Source of the DNA: Bin52 sp965213935 | GTDB lineage: Bacteria; Pseudomonadota; Alphaproteobacteria; Thalassobaculales; Thalassobaculaceae | Reading direction: 5' to 3' | NCBI GenBank assembly: GCA_965213935.1 | Contig: CBDCAO010000011.1 | Location: 1-64,000 of the forward strand | Length of the DNA stretch: 64,000 nucleotides | Part shown: piece by piece, positions 8,997 to 17,731 of the stretch | Layout: each line of letters begins with the position of its first letter | Position numbering within the stretch: the first letter of the stretch is position 1 | Notes under the pieces: generated by a model | Database searches by the model: none | What the model was told of the DNA's origin: nothing | Seen by the model: the letters and a program-made list of their open reading frames with translations, nothing else | Translations under genes and position numbers: made by a program

Positions 8997-9408
8997 CCCG
9001 GAGCGCGGCTGACAGGCGGATACCGACAGGGCCTGCGTGAAGCCTGGTGCCAGGGCGTGCCCGTGATCAAGGCCGGTCGCAGCGACCATCACCAATCTGT
9101 TGCGAACGGTTCTGCGCAGGCCGGTCCCCGGGGGTGATCGGCGCACACCGCGATGACAGGTGCCGATCGTGGCGCACCGTCGGCGTTCCGGGTCCCTGTG
9201 GCGCTGCCCGGCCTGACCGCCTTTCCCGACCCGACTGCGGTGGCCCGCCCGGTGGACCCGGCGTGCGCACCGGGACCGGCCCTGCGTGTCGGCGTCTGCC
9301 GATCAGGCCGCGGAACCCGCCGGCGGAGTCATCCGCCGGTCCGAAGGTCGCATCCCGCGCCGCCCCGTCGCTGCGACCGCAACAGGGGTGGTCCTCAGGG
9401 AGGCGGTG
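8997..9408. other. intergenic region, nothing recognised
   Basis: This 412-bp stretch lies between convergent genes. I see no coding frame with family-like residues, no tRNA-like fold and no hairpin followed by a T-run. Confidence 0.4.
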
Positions 9409-10590
9409 CTACTCGTCCGTGAAGACCGCAAGCGACGTTCGGTTGGCCTCGATGAAGTCCCAGTCGTACACCACGCCCAGCCCCGGGCCTTCGGGAACCG
9501 GAACACAGCCGTCGGCGCCGATGCAGTCGAGCTGGTCGCTGTATCCGCAGGCATAGACAGGAGGCACCGCGTTCGGACAGTCCGGACCCACCAGTGCGAT
9601 CTCGTAATAGTTGGAGTTACGCATTGCCGACATCGTGTGTCTGTGTGCCGGGCCGCACGCATGGACCTCCACGTCGATACCGAAGGCCTCACCGAGATGC
9701 GCGATCTTCATCGCACCGGTGATCCCCATGTCGTATTCCGGGTCCGATCGCAGAATGTCGGTTCCGCCGGCAATCAGGAAGTCGGCCTTGGGTTCGACGC
9801 CGCGGACATGTTCGGTCTGCAGGATCGGCGTGCGGATCATTTCGCGCAGCTTGCGGTGGCCGAAGGCGGACACCCCGGAATCCCGGTACGGGTCCTCGAG
9901 CCAGAAATACCCCGCATCATCGCAGGCCCGACCGATCCGCAGGGTGTCGGCAAAGGTGCGAAGCTCGCAGGCCGGATCGATCATCAGCGTCATGCGGTCA
10001 CCCACTTCACGCGCCACGTGCAGCAGGTTCTCCTCTTCCTCCCGCACGTTTCCGTCATTCCATCCGTGGATCTTGAAGGCGCGATAGCCGATCTCGTGGC
10101 ACTGTTCGGCGAAGTCGGCGAAGGCCTCCCTGGAGTCGAGGCCGCCGGACCGGTCGCCGTGATAGGTGCTCGCATAGGCCGGCAGGCGCTGGCGGTAGCC
10201 GCCCAGCAGCACCGAGACGGAACAGCCGTGCCGTTTCCCGGCCCAGTCCCAGAGTGCGATGTCGAGCGGGCCGTGGCCCATGTGGTCGAACTGACGCAGC
10301 TCCCGCTTCAGGTCGTCATAGATCCCTTCCCGGTGTTCCGCGTGCCGTCCGATCAGGCGTGGCGCCAGCATCCGGGTCTGAGCGCAGGCCGCTGCCGAGC
10401 CGACCCAGTGGGTGACATACTCGCCCCGACAGCCGTCGTCGGTTTCCACCCGGACCGCATACTTGCCGATCCGCGCGGTCGATCCGCGGGAATACGCGAT
10501 GCCGCCGATGCTGTGTGCGCCTCCCAGCAGTCCGAGGTTGTGGGCATCAAACGCAAACTCATGGACTTCAACGCGGCAAATCCGGGTCAT
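9409..10590 (-). CDS. mandelate racemase/muconate lactonizing enzyme (enolase superfamily) protein
   Basis: A 393-residue enolase-superfamily enzyme with an N-terminal capping domain and a C-terminal barrel. The catalytic base region is FKIHGW (K-x-H), and the metal ligands are D in LMIDPACEL, E in FWLEDPYRD and E in ILQTEHVRG. A later HACGP supplies the acid/base histidine on the opposite face. These enzymes abstract the alpha-proton of a carboxylate, usually in sugar-acid dehydration or racemisation. The ATG at 10590 overlaps the amidase stop by one base (TGATG), which is translational coupling. The frame continues open upstream within the amidase gene, but that extension looks like shadow. 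The specific substrate is unknown. Confidence 0.85.
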   Translation of the reverse strand: MTRICRVEVHEFAFDAHNLGLLGGAHSIGGIAYSRGSTARIGKYAVRVETDDGCRGEYVTHWVGSAAACAQTRMLAPRLIGRHAEHREGIYDDLKRELRQFDHMGHGPLDIALWDWAGKRHGCSVSVLLGGYRQRLPAYASTYHGDRSGGLDSREAFADFAEQCHEIGYRAFKIHGWNDGNVREEEENLLHVAREVGDRMTLMIDPACELRTFADTLRIGRACDDAGYFWLEDPYRDSGVSAFGHRKLREMIRTPILQTEHVRGVEPKADFLIAGGTDILRSDPEYDMGITGAMKIAHLGEAFGIDVEVHACGPAHRHTMSAMRNSNYYEIALVGPDCPNAVPPVYACGYSDQLDCIGADGCVPVPEGPGLGVVYDWDFIEANRTSLAVFTDE

Positions 10591-12056
10591 CAGTCGTACC
10601 CCCCGGGCGGGACGAAACCTCCCAGTTCGCGCTCCATCATCCGCGCGAAGGCGATTGTCCGCAGGTCGGACAGATAGGGTCCGATGATCTGAAGGCCGCA
10701 GGGCAGGCCGGCACGGGTGACTCCCGCCGGAGCAGCCGTGGCCGGCAGAAACACCGCGCCAGGGAAACCTGCCCAGAACAGCTGGTCGACCGTCGACTCG
10801 CTCGATCCGTTGATCGGGATCACCCGGTCGGCGCGCTCTCCCTCGTGGTCGTGGGGGAACGCGGCCGAGGCGGCGACCGGCGTGAGCAGAAGGTCGCAGG
10901 ACTCGAAGAACGCGGCCCATTCCCGACGCAGCAGCTCCCGTTCAGTGTTCCACGCCTGCCACTCCTGGTGGCTCATGGTGACGGCCCTGTCGACGGTCGT
11001 CCTGTAGCTCAGGTCGTCCGGCTCGCTCCGCTCGGCACGGGCGCGGTGCTCGGCGATCTCTGCCGCCGAAATGCGCGTGCCGGTCGCCGCTCGCAGCAGC
11101 ATGAGGTAGACGAGGTGGGCGCGCGCCGGATCACGCACCGGTCCGGGCGTTTCCCTGATCCGCACACCGGCCTGTGCCAGGCGATCGACGGTTGCCTGCA
11201 GCTGGTCGGTCAGTTCGGTGTCCTGGACGCATGGTGACGCCTCCAGCATGACGCCCACCGTGAAGTCTTCGGGCGCCTTCCTGTCGTCACGCGGCAACCG
11301 GAGCGACAGGCCGGCGCTGTCGGGATCGTCCGGGCCGGCCATGGCGAGTGTCGCGGTCTCCAGATCATCGGCACTGCGGGCCAGGGGGCCGATCACCGAG
11401 ATGTCCGGCGGCACCGGGCTGGCAGGCAGCGCGTGCCCGGTCAGCGGCAGGATCGCGTAGGTCGGCTTGTGGCCGAACACTCCGCAGTAATGCGCCGGGT
11501 TGCGGATCGAGGCTCCGATGTCGCTTCCTGCCTCGATGCCGGTCAGGCCCGCTGCAAGCGCTGCCGCGGATCCGCCCGAGGATCCGCCGGGGGTGAGTGC
11601 CGTGTTCCAGGGATTGCCGGTCGTCCCGTAAATCTCGTTGAAGCTCTGCCAGTCCGACAGCATCAGCGGCACGTTGGTCTTGCCGAACAGGGTAACTCCG
11701 GCCCGCTTCATCCGCCTGACCGCCAGTGCGTCGCCCGAGGCGATGTTGTCTCGCAGTTCCGGCACGCCCCAGGTCGACGGGGTTCCGGCGACATCGAAAC
11801 TCTCCTTGATGGTCATGGGTACGCCATGCAGCGGTCCCCAGACGTCGCCGCGGGCGAGGGCTGCGTCCGCCTCGCGCGCCCGTTCGCGCGCGTCTTCGGC
11901 CATGAGCACGATGATCGCGTTGAGCGTCGGGTTGTGGCGCTGGACCCGGTCCAGGAAATGGTCGAGCAGTTCGAGACATCCTACCTTCCGTTCGCGCACA
12001 AGCTCGGCGAGCGCGGTTGCGGAGAGGTAGTGCAGGTCGGTGCCGTCGCTGGTCAT
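10590..12056 (-). CDS. amidase (amidase-signature family)
   Basis: A 488-residue amidase with the complete Ser-cis-Ser-Lys triad: lysine in PMTIKESFDV, cis-serine in TPGGSSGGSAAA, and nucleophile serine in GSDIGASIRNPA. These enzymes hydrolyse amides to acid and ammonia in the cytoplasm. The protein starts at MTSDGTDL (12056), after which the fold proceeds normally; the C-terminal GLPCGLQIIGP motif is also typical of the family. It lies 35 bp after the MFS gene and is coupled to the MR/MLE gene. An importer, amidase and enolase-type enzyme would make a short catabolic route for an amide of a hydroxy acid; this is inference. Confidence 0.9.
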   Translation of the reverse strand: MTSDGTDLHYLSATALAELVRERKVGCLELLDHFLDRVQRHNPTLNAIIVLMAEDARERAREADAALARGDVWGPLHGVPMTIKESFDVAGTPSTWGVPELRDNIASGDALAVRRMKRAGVTLFGKTNVPLMLSDWQSFNEIYGTTGNPWNTALTPGGSSGGSAAALAAGLTGIEAGSDIGASIRNPAHYCGVFGHKPTYAILPLTGHALPASPVPPDISVIGPLARSADDLETATLAMAGPDDPDSAGLSLRLPRDDRKAPEDFTVGVMLEASPCVQDTELTDQLQATVDRLAQAGVRIRETPGPVRDPARAHLVYLMLLRAATGTRISAAEIAEHRARAERSEPDDLSYRTTVDRAVTMSHQEWQAWNTERELLRREWAAFFESCDLLLTPVAASAAFPHDHEGERADRVIPINGSSESTVDQLFWAGFPGAVFLPATAAPAGVTRAGLPCGLQIIGPYLSDLRTIAFARMMERELGGFVPPGGYD

Positions 12057-12091
12057 CTGGTGTCTCCCGGGCGAGGAAGGGGAAGCCTGCG

Positions 12092-13339
12092 TCAACCGGC
12101 CGGTCTGATCAAGCGTCCGTGGCGGATCTCCGGCACCAGCCAGAAAAGTGCGATGCAGATCAAGGTGGCGACGATCGAGACGGCAAAGGCCGGCCCGTAG
12201 CTGCCGGTCAGGTCGTGCACCAGTCCCGCACCCCAGGCACTGAGCCCGGCTCCCACGCCCTGGCCCATGATGGTCGTCCCGTAGATCGCGCCAAGCCCGC
12301 GGCCCGCAAACAGCGTTGCCATGAGCGTGGTGATGATCGGCCCTCGCGCGCCCATGCTGAGGCCGTAGGGGATCATCCAGGCGAAGACCAGCAGCGCGCT
12401 GTCGACAACGGGCATCAGCGCGAGCGCGCAGACCCCGGCGATGGTCAGAAGGTAGCTCACGGTGGCAACCAGGCTGCGCCCGAACCGGTCGGCGGCCACC
12501 CCGGTCAGGAACATCCCGACAAACGACAGCACTCCGGCGGTCCCGAACGCGCCTGCGGCCTCGACTCCGGAGTACCCCTGTTCGACGAGGTAGGCCACGG
12601 AGTGCACGGTGACCGAGAACATCGCCAGTGAGGTGAGGAAGAAGATCGCGAACATGGCGTGGAACACGCGGGTGCGAAGGGCTTCGGCGAGGCTGTAGCC
12701 GCCTTCGGCGCGTCCGGCCCTGGTCCGGCGCGGATTGCCGGGTGCGCCGCGTTCCAGCATTCGCCAGGGCAGCAGCGCGATCAGCGGCATCAGGCAGAGA
12801 AACGCGACGCCGAAGTCTCGGTAGGTGAGGCGCCAGCCCTGGGCCTCGATCAGCCACTGGGCGAGCGGGGCGAACACAAGCAGTCCCAAGCCGTAGCCGG
12901 CATAGGTCAGGGCGAGCGCGGTCGCGAGGTGGCGGTCGAACCAGCGGCTTATCAGGCTCTGGGCCGGGACCTGCCAGATGAGCGCCGCGCCCAGGCCCCC
13001 GAGGATGCCGAGACAGAGGTAGAACTGCCACAGCCCGTCGACCTGTCCGGCAATGATGTACCCACTGCCGATGCAGGCGAGGCCGGCGAGGTAGACAGTC
13101 CGCGCGCCGAACCTGTCGAACAGGTGGCCGGTGAGCGGCGAAAACACCCCCATCGCGGCAATGTAGACGGCGTAGATCGATGCCACGCCGGCGCGTTCGA
13201 GACCCAGGTCGTTCGACATGGGCAGCAGGAACACCGCGTACGCATCTCCCATGCCGCGCCCGATGGCCGACATCAGGACACAGAGGGCGAGGATGCCAAC
13301 GGCGATCGCAGCGATCCTGGCTGCTGAATGGCTGGTCAT
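12092..13339 (-). CDS. MFS transporter
   Basis: A 415-residue major-facilitator permease with 12 hydrophobic segments. The characteristic loop 2-3 motif appears as GHLFDRFGARTVYLAG, and its repeat in the second half as GVAADRFGRSLVATVSY. The family resembles monocarboxylate/oxalate-formate antiporter-like MFS proteins. ATG 13339 is taken as start; a second possible start 30 bp upstream gives only ten non-hydrophobic residues. It is the first gene of the minus-strand operon with the amidase and MR/MLE enzyme and probably imports their substrate. Confidence 0.88.
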   Translation of the reverse strand: MTSHSAARIAAIAVGILALCVLMSAIGRGMGDAYAVFLLPMSNDLGLERAGVASIYAVYIAAMGVFSPLTGHLFDRFGARTVYLAGLACIGSGYIIAGQVDGLWQFYLCLGILGGLGAALIWQVPAQSLISRWFDRHLATALALTYAGYGLGLLVFAPLAQWLIEAQGWRLTYRDFGVAFLCLMPLIALLPWRMLERGAPGNPRRTRAGRAEGGYSLAEALRTRVFHAMFAIFFLTSLAMFSVTVHSVAYLVEQGYSGVEAAGAFGTAGVLSFVGMFLTGVAADRFGRSLVATVSYLLTIAGVCALALMPVVDSALLVFAWMIPYGLSMGARGPIITTLMATLFAGRGLGAIYGTTIMGQGVGAGLSAWGAGLVHDLTGSYGPAFAVSIVATLICIALFWLVPEIRHGRLIRPAG

Positions 13340-13483
13340 GCGAGATCCGGTCTGGAGGCAGGCGCACAATCCTAGGAGCCGGGGATGGCGACATCCAGCA
13401 GGGCGTTGCCGGCCACGATTGACAGGCTACGGCTCCGCCCGTACATGATGCCGACGGAATTCCCGCCTGCGGTGCCGAACAGC

Positions 13484-13575
13484 GGAGGGGTGGCCGAGCG
13501 GCTGAAGGCGGCGGTTTGCTAAACCGTTATACTGGGAAACCGGTATCGTGGGTTCGAATCCCATCCCCTCCGCCA
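13484..13575 (+). tRNA. tRNA-Ser(GCT)
   Basis: A class II tRNA with a perfect 7-bp acceptor stem (GGAGGGG/CCCCTCC), discriminator G and encoded CCA at 13573-13575. The anticodon stem GCGGT/ACCGT encloses the loop TTGCTAA, giving anticodon GCT (serine codons AGC/AGT). A long variable arm follows, then the T-loop GTTCGAATC. The length of 92 nt including CCA is normal for tRNA-Ser. It sits at the boundary between core genes and an accessory stretch; I saw no second copy of its 3' end that would mark an attachment site. Confidence 0.97.
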
Positions 13576-13611
13576 TAGCCGATGCCACGTTCTGGGAGGT
13601 AAGCGTTCGGC

Positions 13612-13983
13612 CTAACCCGCCGCGGTCTTGGCAGGCGTTGTGGATCGTCCGGCCGTGCGCGCCCACTCCTTCGCCATCCAGTCCCGCGTGCCGAACACGC
13701 CCGCGACCAGGGCGGGGACGTAAAGGTCGGCATCGATCGCGGGCCAGTGCAGGTTGAAGCCCGCGCCATCAACCACGATGCCGGACAGGGCGTCATCGTC
13801 GGCACCGTGCAGCTCCTGGGCCAGCTGCGCGGGAAAGATATACGTGCAGCCGTTCGCAAGTTCGATCACCACACGGCCCGTTTCGCGGTCGTAATGCGCG
13901 GTGGTGGCCCGGGGTTCGGACTTCATCATCTCGCCGCCACGTGCCTCGGCAGCCTTGAATTCCGCGTCAGTCGGATCGACCAT
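13612..13983 (-). CDS. DUF2442 domain-containing protein
   Basis: A 123-residue protein resembling the DUF2442 family. The core is HYDRETGRVVIELANGCTYIFPAQLAQELHGADDDALSGIVVDGAGFNLHWPAIDADLYVP, here cited as the pattern V-x-I-x-L-x-N-G...F-P...L...G-x-x-L-H-W-P-x-x-D-x-D-x-x-V-P. The family is frequently encoded next to DUF4160 genes in mobile or toxin-antitoxin-like contexts. The small frame upstream could be such a partner. The biochemical role is unknown. Confidence 0.75.
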   Translation of the reverse strand: MVDPTDAEFKAAEARGGEMMKSEPRATTAHYDRETGRVVIELANGCTYIFPAQLAQELHGADDDALSGIVVDGAGFNLHWPAIDADLYVPALVAGVFGTRDWMAKEWARTAGRSTTPAKTAAG

Positions 13984-14044
13984 GGATACGCTCCCATTCC
14001 CGCATGAACCGGTCCCGGCGCTCTGTCACCTCGGCAGGCAGCCG

Positions 14045-14212
14045 TCACATATCCGACCTCTTGATGCGGACGACATCCACGACCTCCGGGCGACCGTCCG
14101 GCCCAAGCAGGTTGATCTTCGACCTCCCCGGCCCGACGACATGGACGTGCGCTACGTGCGCATGGTACTCGCCACCATCGCCAACCGTCGGCACGGTGCC
14201 CTGATGCGTCAT
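14045..14212 (-). CDS. small protein, possible DUF4160-like partner
   Basis: A 55-residue frame with GDGGEYHAHVAHVHVVGPGRSKI-like content (HxHV repeats, then a beta-strand rich region ending RIKRSDM). DUF4160 proteins carry a similar HVHV segment and usually precede a DUF2442 gene by a short distance, as here (61 bp). The likeness rests on a short motif only, and the frame may be a shortened or decayed copy. Confidence 0.35.
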   Translation of the reverse strand: MTHQGTVPTVGDGGEYHAHVAHVHVVGPGRSKINLLGPDGRPEVVDVVRIKRSDM

Positions 14213-14259
14213 CGCGCGAGCGTGCGATGACTCCGCAAGTCAACCGTTGAACCTCGTGC

Positions 14260-14889
14260 ATGCGCATGGCCTGGACCTACGACGAAGAGAATCACCCGCT
14301 CTCTGAGCGCGGTATCAAGCAGCAGAATGAGGGGCTCCTGCGTCGCTATCGCGACTTCCGCCGCGGCGCCGATGCGGTGACTGCGGCCTGGCGGGCACGT
14401 CCGGAGGTGATCGCGGTCTCCCTGATCGACTCCGCGGCGCGAACTCCCTGGAAGGAGGTGCCCCGTTTCGAACCGTACCGGCGCGCGTGGATCGCGCTGT
14501 GGCACGAGTGCAAGGATGTCGACCTCGCCTTGTGGCTCGACCACCTGGACTCGCTTGACGCGCTGCGCCGAGCTCGGGCTCGGGCGTTGCGCTCACTGTG
14601 GGACGAGGCGGCCATCGGGATCGCATCGCACCAGGTCGACGTGTTCATTCTCGAGCCCGTCACCGACCGCTACCTCGGACGTCTGTGCGATTTCAACGCC
14701 TGTCCCAAGGGGAAGGCGGAATGCCGGGTCCCGGGCTGCGGAGATGTGGCGCTGCTGCGTCAGCACGAGGGATTCCGATGGCGAGCGGAGAGCTTGGCCG
14801 AGGGCCGCGCGGTCCGGCTATTCGAGCGGTCGACAGGTCTGCAGTGCCGCGCGAGCGACCTGCCACTTCTCGAGGTCGATGCCGGGTGA
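14260..14889 (+). CDS. hypothetical protein, possibly nucleotidyltransferase-like
   Basis: A 209-residue protein that I cannot place firmly. It has VIAVSLIDSAARTPW, then ECKDVDLALWLDHLDSLDALRRARARALRSL, where the DVDLALW strand-and-acid pattern resembles the metal-binding site of minimal nucleotidyltransferases. It also has four cysteines near residues 147-160 (CDFNACPKGKAECRVPGC) that could bind zinc. Its start follows the divergent DUF cluster by 47 bp. The frame has a codon pattern consistent with coding throughout. Confidence 0.55.
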   Translation: MRMAWTYDEENHPLSERGIKQQNEGLLRRYRDFRRGADAVTAAWRARPEVIAVSLIDSAARTPWKEVPRFEPYRRAWIALWHECKDVDLALWLDHLDSLDALRRARARALRSLWDEAAIGIASHQVDVFILEPVTDRYLGRLCDFNACPKGKAECRVPGCGDVALLRQHEGFRWRAESLAEGRAVRLFERSTGLQCRASDLPLLEVDAG

Positions 14890-15031
14890 CGGGGCGCCGG
14901 ACGAAATGGTGATTCGGTGAAGCGGCTCAGGGGTTAGGCGCTACCACCTGTCCGTGTACCGGCCACAGCTCTTCGTTCCCGCAGGGCCTCGAACCGCTTC
15001 GCGAGAGAAAAACATGGCTCTTATTAGGATG

Positions 15032-15052
15032 ACTTGACAGCGTCATGCCGCC
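15032..15052 (+). repeat. left terminal inverted repeat of the TnpB element
   Basis: These 21 bp are the exact reverse complement of 16363-16383; the match ends on both sides (outer g versus a, inner t versus a). Confidence 0.85.
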
Positions 15053-15145
15053 TGCAGGGCCTGACTCGAAGACCTGCAGGCGCTTTCTCCTTGCATGTTC
15101 CACGTTTTATCCTGTATATTTCCCGTATTGTTCGGGAGACACCGC

Positions 15146-16372
15146 ATGCCGTCCGAGACAAGACCCGGGACGAAACCACAGCGTGCACACCGCCAGGTCA
15201 CCTACCGTCTGCTGCCGCAGACGCGGGGCAACTGGCGCCGCCTGGAGCGGGTGCTGGAGGCGCAGCGCCAGTTGTACAACGCCGCCCTGCAGGAGCGGTC
15301 GGACGCCTGGCGCCTGGCGGGCGTCTCGCTCTCCTATATCGACCAGGCGAAGTCCCTGACGGTGTGCCGCCGGGAGCTGCCGGAGATGGCGGCCGTACCG
15401 GTCGCCATCCAGCGCGGCACGCTCAAGCGGGTGGACGAGGCCTTCCGCGGTTTCTTCCGCCGGGCAAACGCCGGGCAGAAGCCCGGCTACCCGCGGTTCC
15501 GCGGACGGCGGCGCTTCGACAGCATCTCCATCGTTTCCGGGGTGAGGCTGGAAGCAGGCAGGCTGCGCCTTCCCGGTTTCGGCTGGATGACGGTGCGCCG
15601 GCGCGGCGGCACCCCGTATCCGGACGCCCGTCCGGTCTCGGCAGTGCTGAAGCGCGAGGCCGGACGCTGGTATGCCGTGATCTGCCATGCTGTCGCGGTT
15701 GCGCAGCCGGAGGATGACGGGACCGCGATCGGCATCGACATGAACGCCGGCCAGGTCGCGGCGAGCGACGGCCGGCTGTTCCACGCCCCCGACACACGCC
15801 GCCTCGAGGCGCGGAGGCGCCGCTATCAGCGCATGGTGGCGAGGGGCAGGCGCGGGAGCCGCCGGCGGGAGCGAGCAAGGGCGCGGCTCGCCAGGACGAC
15901 ACGGCGCATCGCCATGGCCCGGCGCGACTGGCACCACCAGGTCTCGCGCAGGATCGCGGAGGGTGCGCACACCGTCGCGATCGAGGACCTGAAGGTGAAG
16001 GCCATGACGGCAAGCGCCCGCGGCACGGCGGACGAGCCGGGCAGCGGGGTGAAGCAGAAGGCCGGGCTCAACCGGGTCGTTCTCGACACCGGCTGGGCCG
16101 CCCTGCGCGCGATGCTGGAGTACAAGGCGGGGCGCGTGATCGCGGTCGATCCCCGCCACACCAGCCAGACCTGTGCAGCGTGCGGGCACGTCGATGCCCG
16201 ATCGCGCAGGACACGGGACCGGTTTCACTGCGTGGCCTGCGGCCACGCCGATCATGCGGACGCGAATGCTGCCCGCACCATACGGCGTCGGGGACTGGCG
16301 CTGATGCACGGGGAGGCTGCCGGGATGCCGGGCCGTGGAACCGTGAATACACGAAGAAGGATGGCGGCATGA
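15146..16372 (+). CDS. tnpB: RNA-guided endonuclease TnpB family protein
   Basis: A 408-residue TnpB. The N-terminal helix-rich region starts HRQVTYRLLPQTRGNWRRLE and continues through the beta-barrel region (GTPYPDARPVSAVLKREAGRWY). The RuvC-like nuclease has its first aspartate in GIDMNAGQVAAS, the glutamate in VAIEDLKVKAM and the last aspartate in HADHADANAARTI. The zinc finger CAACGHVD...CVACGH is intact. All catalytic residues are therefore present and the protein could be active. Start at ATG 15146, preceded by CGGGAGACACCGC. TnpB cuts DNA guided by omega-RNA and promotes retention of its element. Confidence 0.92.
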   Translation: MPSETRPGTKPQRAHRQVTYRLLPQTRGNWRRLERVLEAQRQLYNAALQERSDAWRLAGVSLSYIDQAKSLTVCRRELPEMAAVPVAIQRGTLKRVDEAFRGFFRRANAGQKPGYPRFRGRRRFDSISIVSGVRLEAGRLRLPGFGWMTVRRRGGTPYPDARPVSAVLKREAGRWYAVICHAVAVAQPEDDGTAIGIDMNAGQVAASDGRLFHAPDTRRLEARRRRYQRMVARGRRGSRRRERARARLARTTRRIAMARRDWHHQVSRRIAEGAHTVAIEDLKVKAMTASARGTADEPGSGVKQKAGLNRVVLDTGWAALRAMLEYKAGRVIAVDPRHTSQTCAACGHVDARSRRTRDRFHCVACGHADHADANAARTIRRRGLALMHGEAAGMPGRGTVNTRRRMAA

Positions 16373-16383
16373 CGCTGTCAAGT
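16363..16383 (+). repeat. right terminal inverted repeat of the TnpB element
   Basis: Exact reverse complement of 15032-15052. It overlaps the tnpB stop codon (16370-16372), so the repeat is partly coding. Confidence 0.85.
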
Positions 16384-16458
16384 TTTCTTTGTAAGATTGC
16401 ATGAGCGGTGTTGGATTTTTCTTGCGGCCATGTGGGGCCGAAAGAGTCGAGTATCAAT

Positions 16459-16485
16459 ATATGGTGGATATGGTGGATATGGTGG
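16459..16485 (+). repeat. 9-bp tandem repeat, three copies (ATATGGTGG)
   Basis: Three perfect head-to-tail copies in the non-coding leader of the IS110-type transposase gene, between the TnpB element and the transposase ribosome-binding site. Confidence 0.7.
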
Positions 16486-16533
16486 CAAGGGGCTGGTTCA
16501 GCTCCACCCCTTGCCGATGAAAGGAGAACGACG

Positions 16534-17731
16534 ATGCCGAAAGATCTGAACGACGTAACCCCTTCCGTGGCCGAAGGTAGCACGGTGTATGTGGCGGTGG
16601 AAGTCAGCGACAAATCGTGGGTTGTGGGGATCGGCGCTCCGTCGGATCCGGGCAAGGTTGGGATGCATACACTGGCGCCGGCCGACACGGACGGTCTGGT
16701 CTGGAAGATCGAGAAGGCCTGTGCCCGTGTTGGCGATCGCTGTCGGGTGCTGCTGACCTACGAGGCGGGATACGAAGGCTTCTGGCTGGCCCGGTGGCTC
16801 GGCCTGCAGGCGCCGCAGATTGATGCCCTGGTGTGTGATCCCGCGAGCCTCGAGGTGGTTCGCAAGGCGAAGCGTGCGAAGACCGACAGGATCGACGCGA
16901 GACGGATGGTTCGTGCGCTGCGGGCGTGGGACCGGGGCGAGGAGGGCTCTGTCTGTGGTTCGGATCCCGACGGAGGCGGAGGAGGATGCCAAGCGTCTTC
17001 TTCGCAATCGGGAGCGTCTGGTAAAGGAACGCACCAGGCTGAGCAATACGATCAAGGGATTGCTGAAGCTGCAGGGGATCCGGGATCTGGAGCCGAGGCG
17101 CCCGTCGTTTCTGGCTGATCTCGTCGAGGTTCGCACGGCGTATGGTGCGCCACTGCCTCCTGGTCTTCGCGACGAGATCGAGGCGACGCACGAGCGGCTT
17201 GTCATGGTCATGGCGCAGCTCGATGAGATCGAGGAGAAGAAGGGTGCTCTGATCGCTCAGGCTTCATCTCATGATCAGGGCACTGGGACCGGCACCGGGG
17301 ATGAGCACCGTGCAGTGCCGGGCCCGGCGGCTGTGCTGGTCCAGTTGAAGGGGATCGGAGCGAACGATGCCGTGCTGCTTCAGCACGAGGTGTTGTACCG
17401 GGACTTCAGGAACCGGCGGGAGATCGCCGGCTGGGCGGGTCTTGCACCGGTCCCATGGGCGAGCGGCGGGGTCGAGAACGACCAGGGCATCAGCAAGGCG
17501 GGCCATCCGATGATCCGCAGGCATCTGGTGCAGATGGCGTGGCGCTGGGTGCGGTATCAGCCCGCCAGCGCGATCACGGTCTGGTTCCATGAGTATTGCG
17601 CGCGCCGCCGGCGTGACAGGCTGATGCGCAAGCGGGCCATCATCGCCGTGGCACGCAAGCTGCTTGTCGCGCTGTGGCGGTACGCCACGACCGGTCTGGT
17701 GCCGACAGGCGCGGTCCTCGGTTCATCGTGA
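16534..17731 (+). pseudogene. IS110-family transposase, frameshifted
   Basis: The N-terminal RuvC-like DEDD domain (VYVAVEVSDKSWVVGI, LLTYEAGYEGFWLARWL, AKTDRIDARRMVRALRAW) is in one frame. The coiled middle (EAEEDAKRLLRNRERLVKERTRLSNTIKG) and the C-terminal Transposase_20 domain (LKGIGANDAVLL, FRNRREIAGWAGLAPVPWASGG) are in the next. The switch lies at the GGG run 16944-16946; removing one G gives a continuous protein of about 398 residues reading DRGEEALSVVRIPTEAEED. ATG 16534 has AAGGAGAACGACG upstream. IS110 elements are not known for programmed frameshifting, so I call a disrupted gene, or a sequencing indel. Confidence 0.85.

Larger units (their letters stand above)
15032..16383 (+). 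mobile_element. TnpB (IS1341-like) element with 21-bp terminal inverted repeats
   Basis: Bounded by a perfect 21-bp inverted repeat: left 15032-15052, beginning ACTTGACAGC, and right 16363-16383, ending GCTGTCAAGT. The left end also has a 10-bp inverted repeat, CGCCTGCAGG at 15049-15058 against 15073-15082, enclosing a 14-nt loop. No tnpA is present; the only gene is tnpB, whose last codons and stop lie inside the right repeat. Relatives of IS200/IS605 normally have subterminal hairpins instead of long terminal repeats. An omega-RNA would be expected from the tnpB 3' end and right end, with the guide reading into the sequence after 16383. Confidence 0.75.

Noticed and set aside
8193..9146. 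317-codon minus-strand frame
   Set aside because: Antisense to the PPOX gene, which has clear family motifs and a ribosome-binding site.
16450..16490. Peptide WWIWWIWW upstream of the IS110 transposase
   Set aside because: An artefact of reading the ATATGGTGG tandem repeat before the true ATG at 16534.
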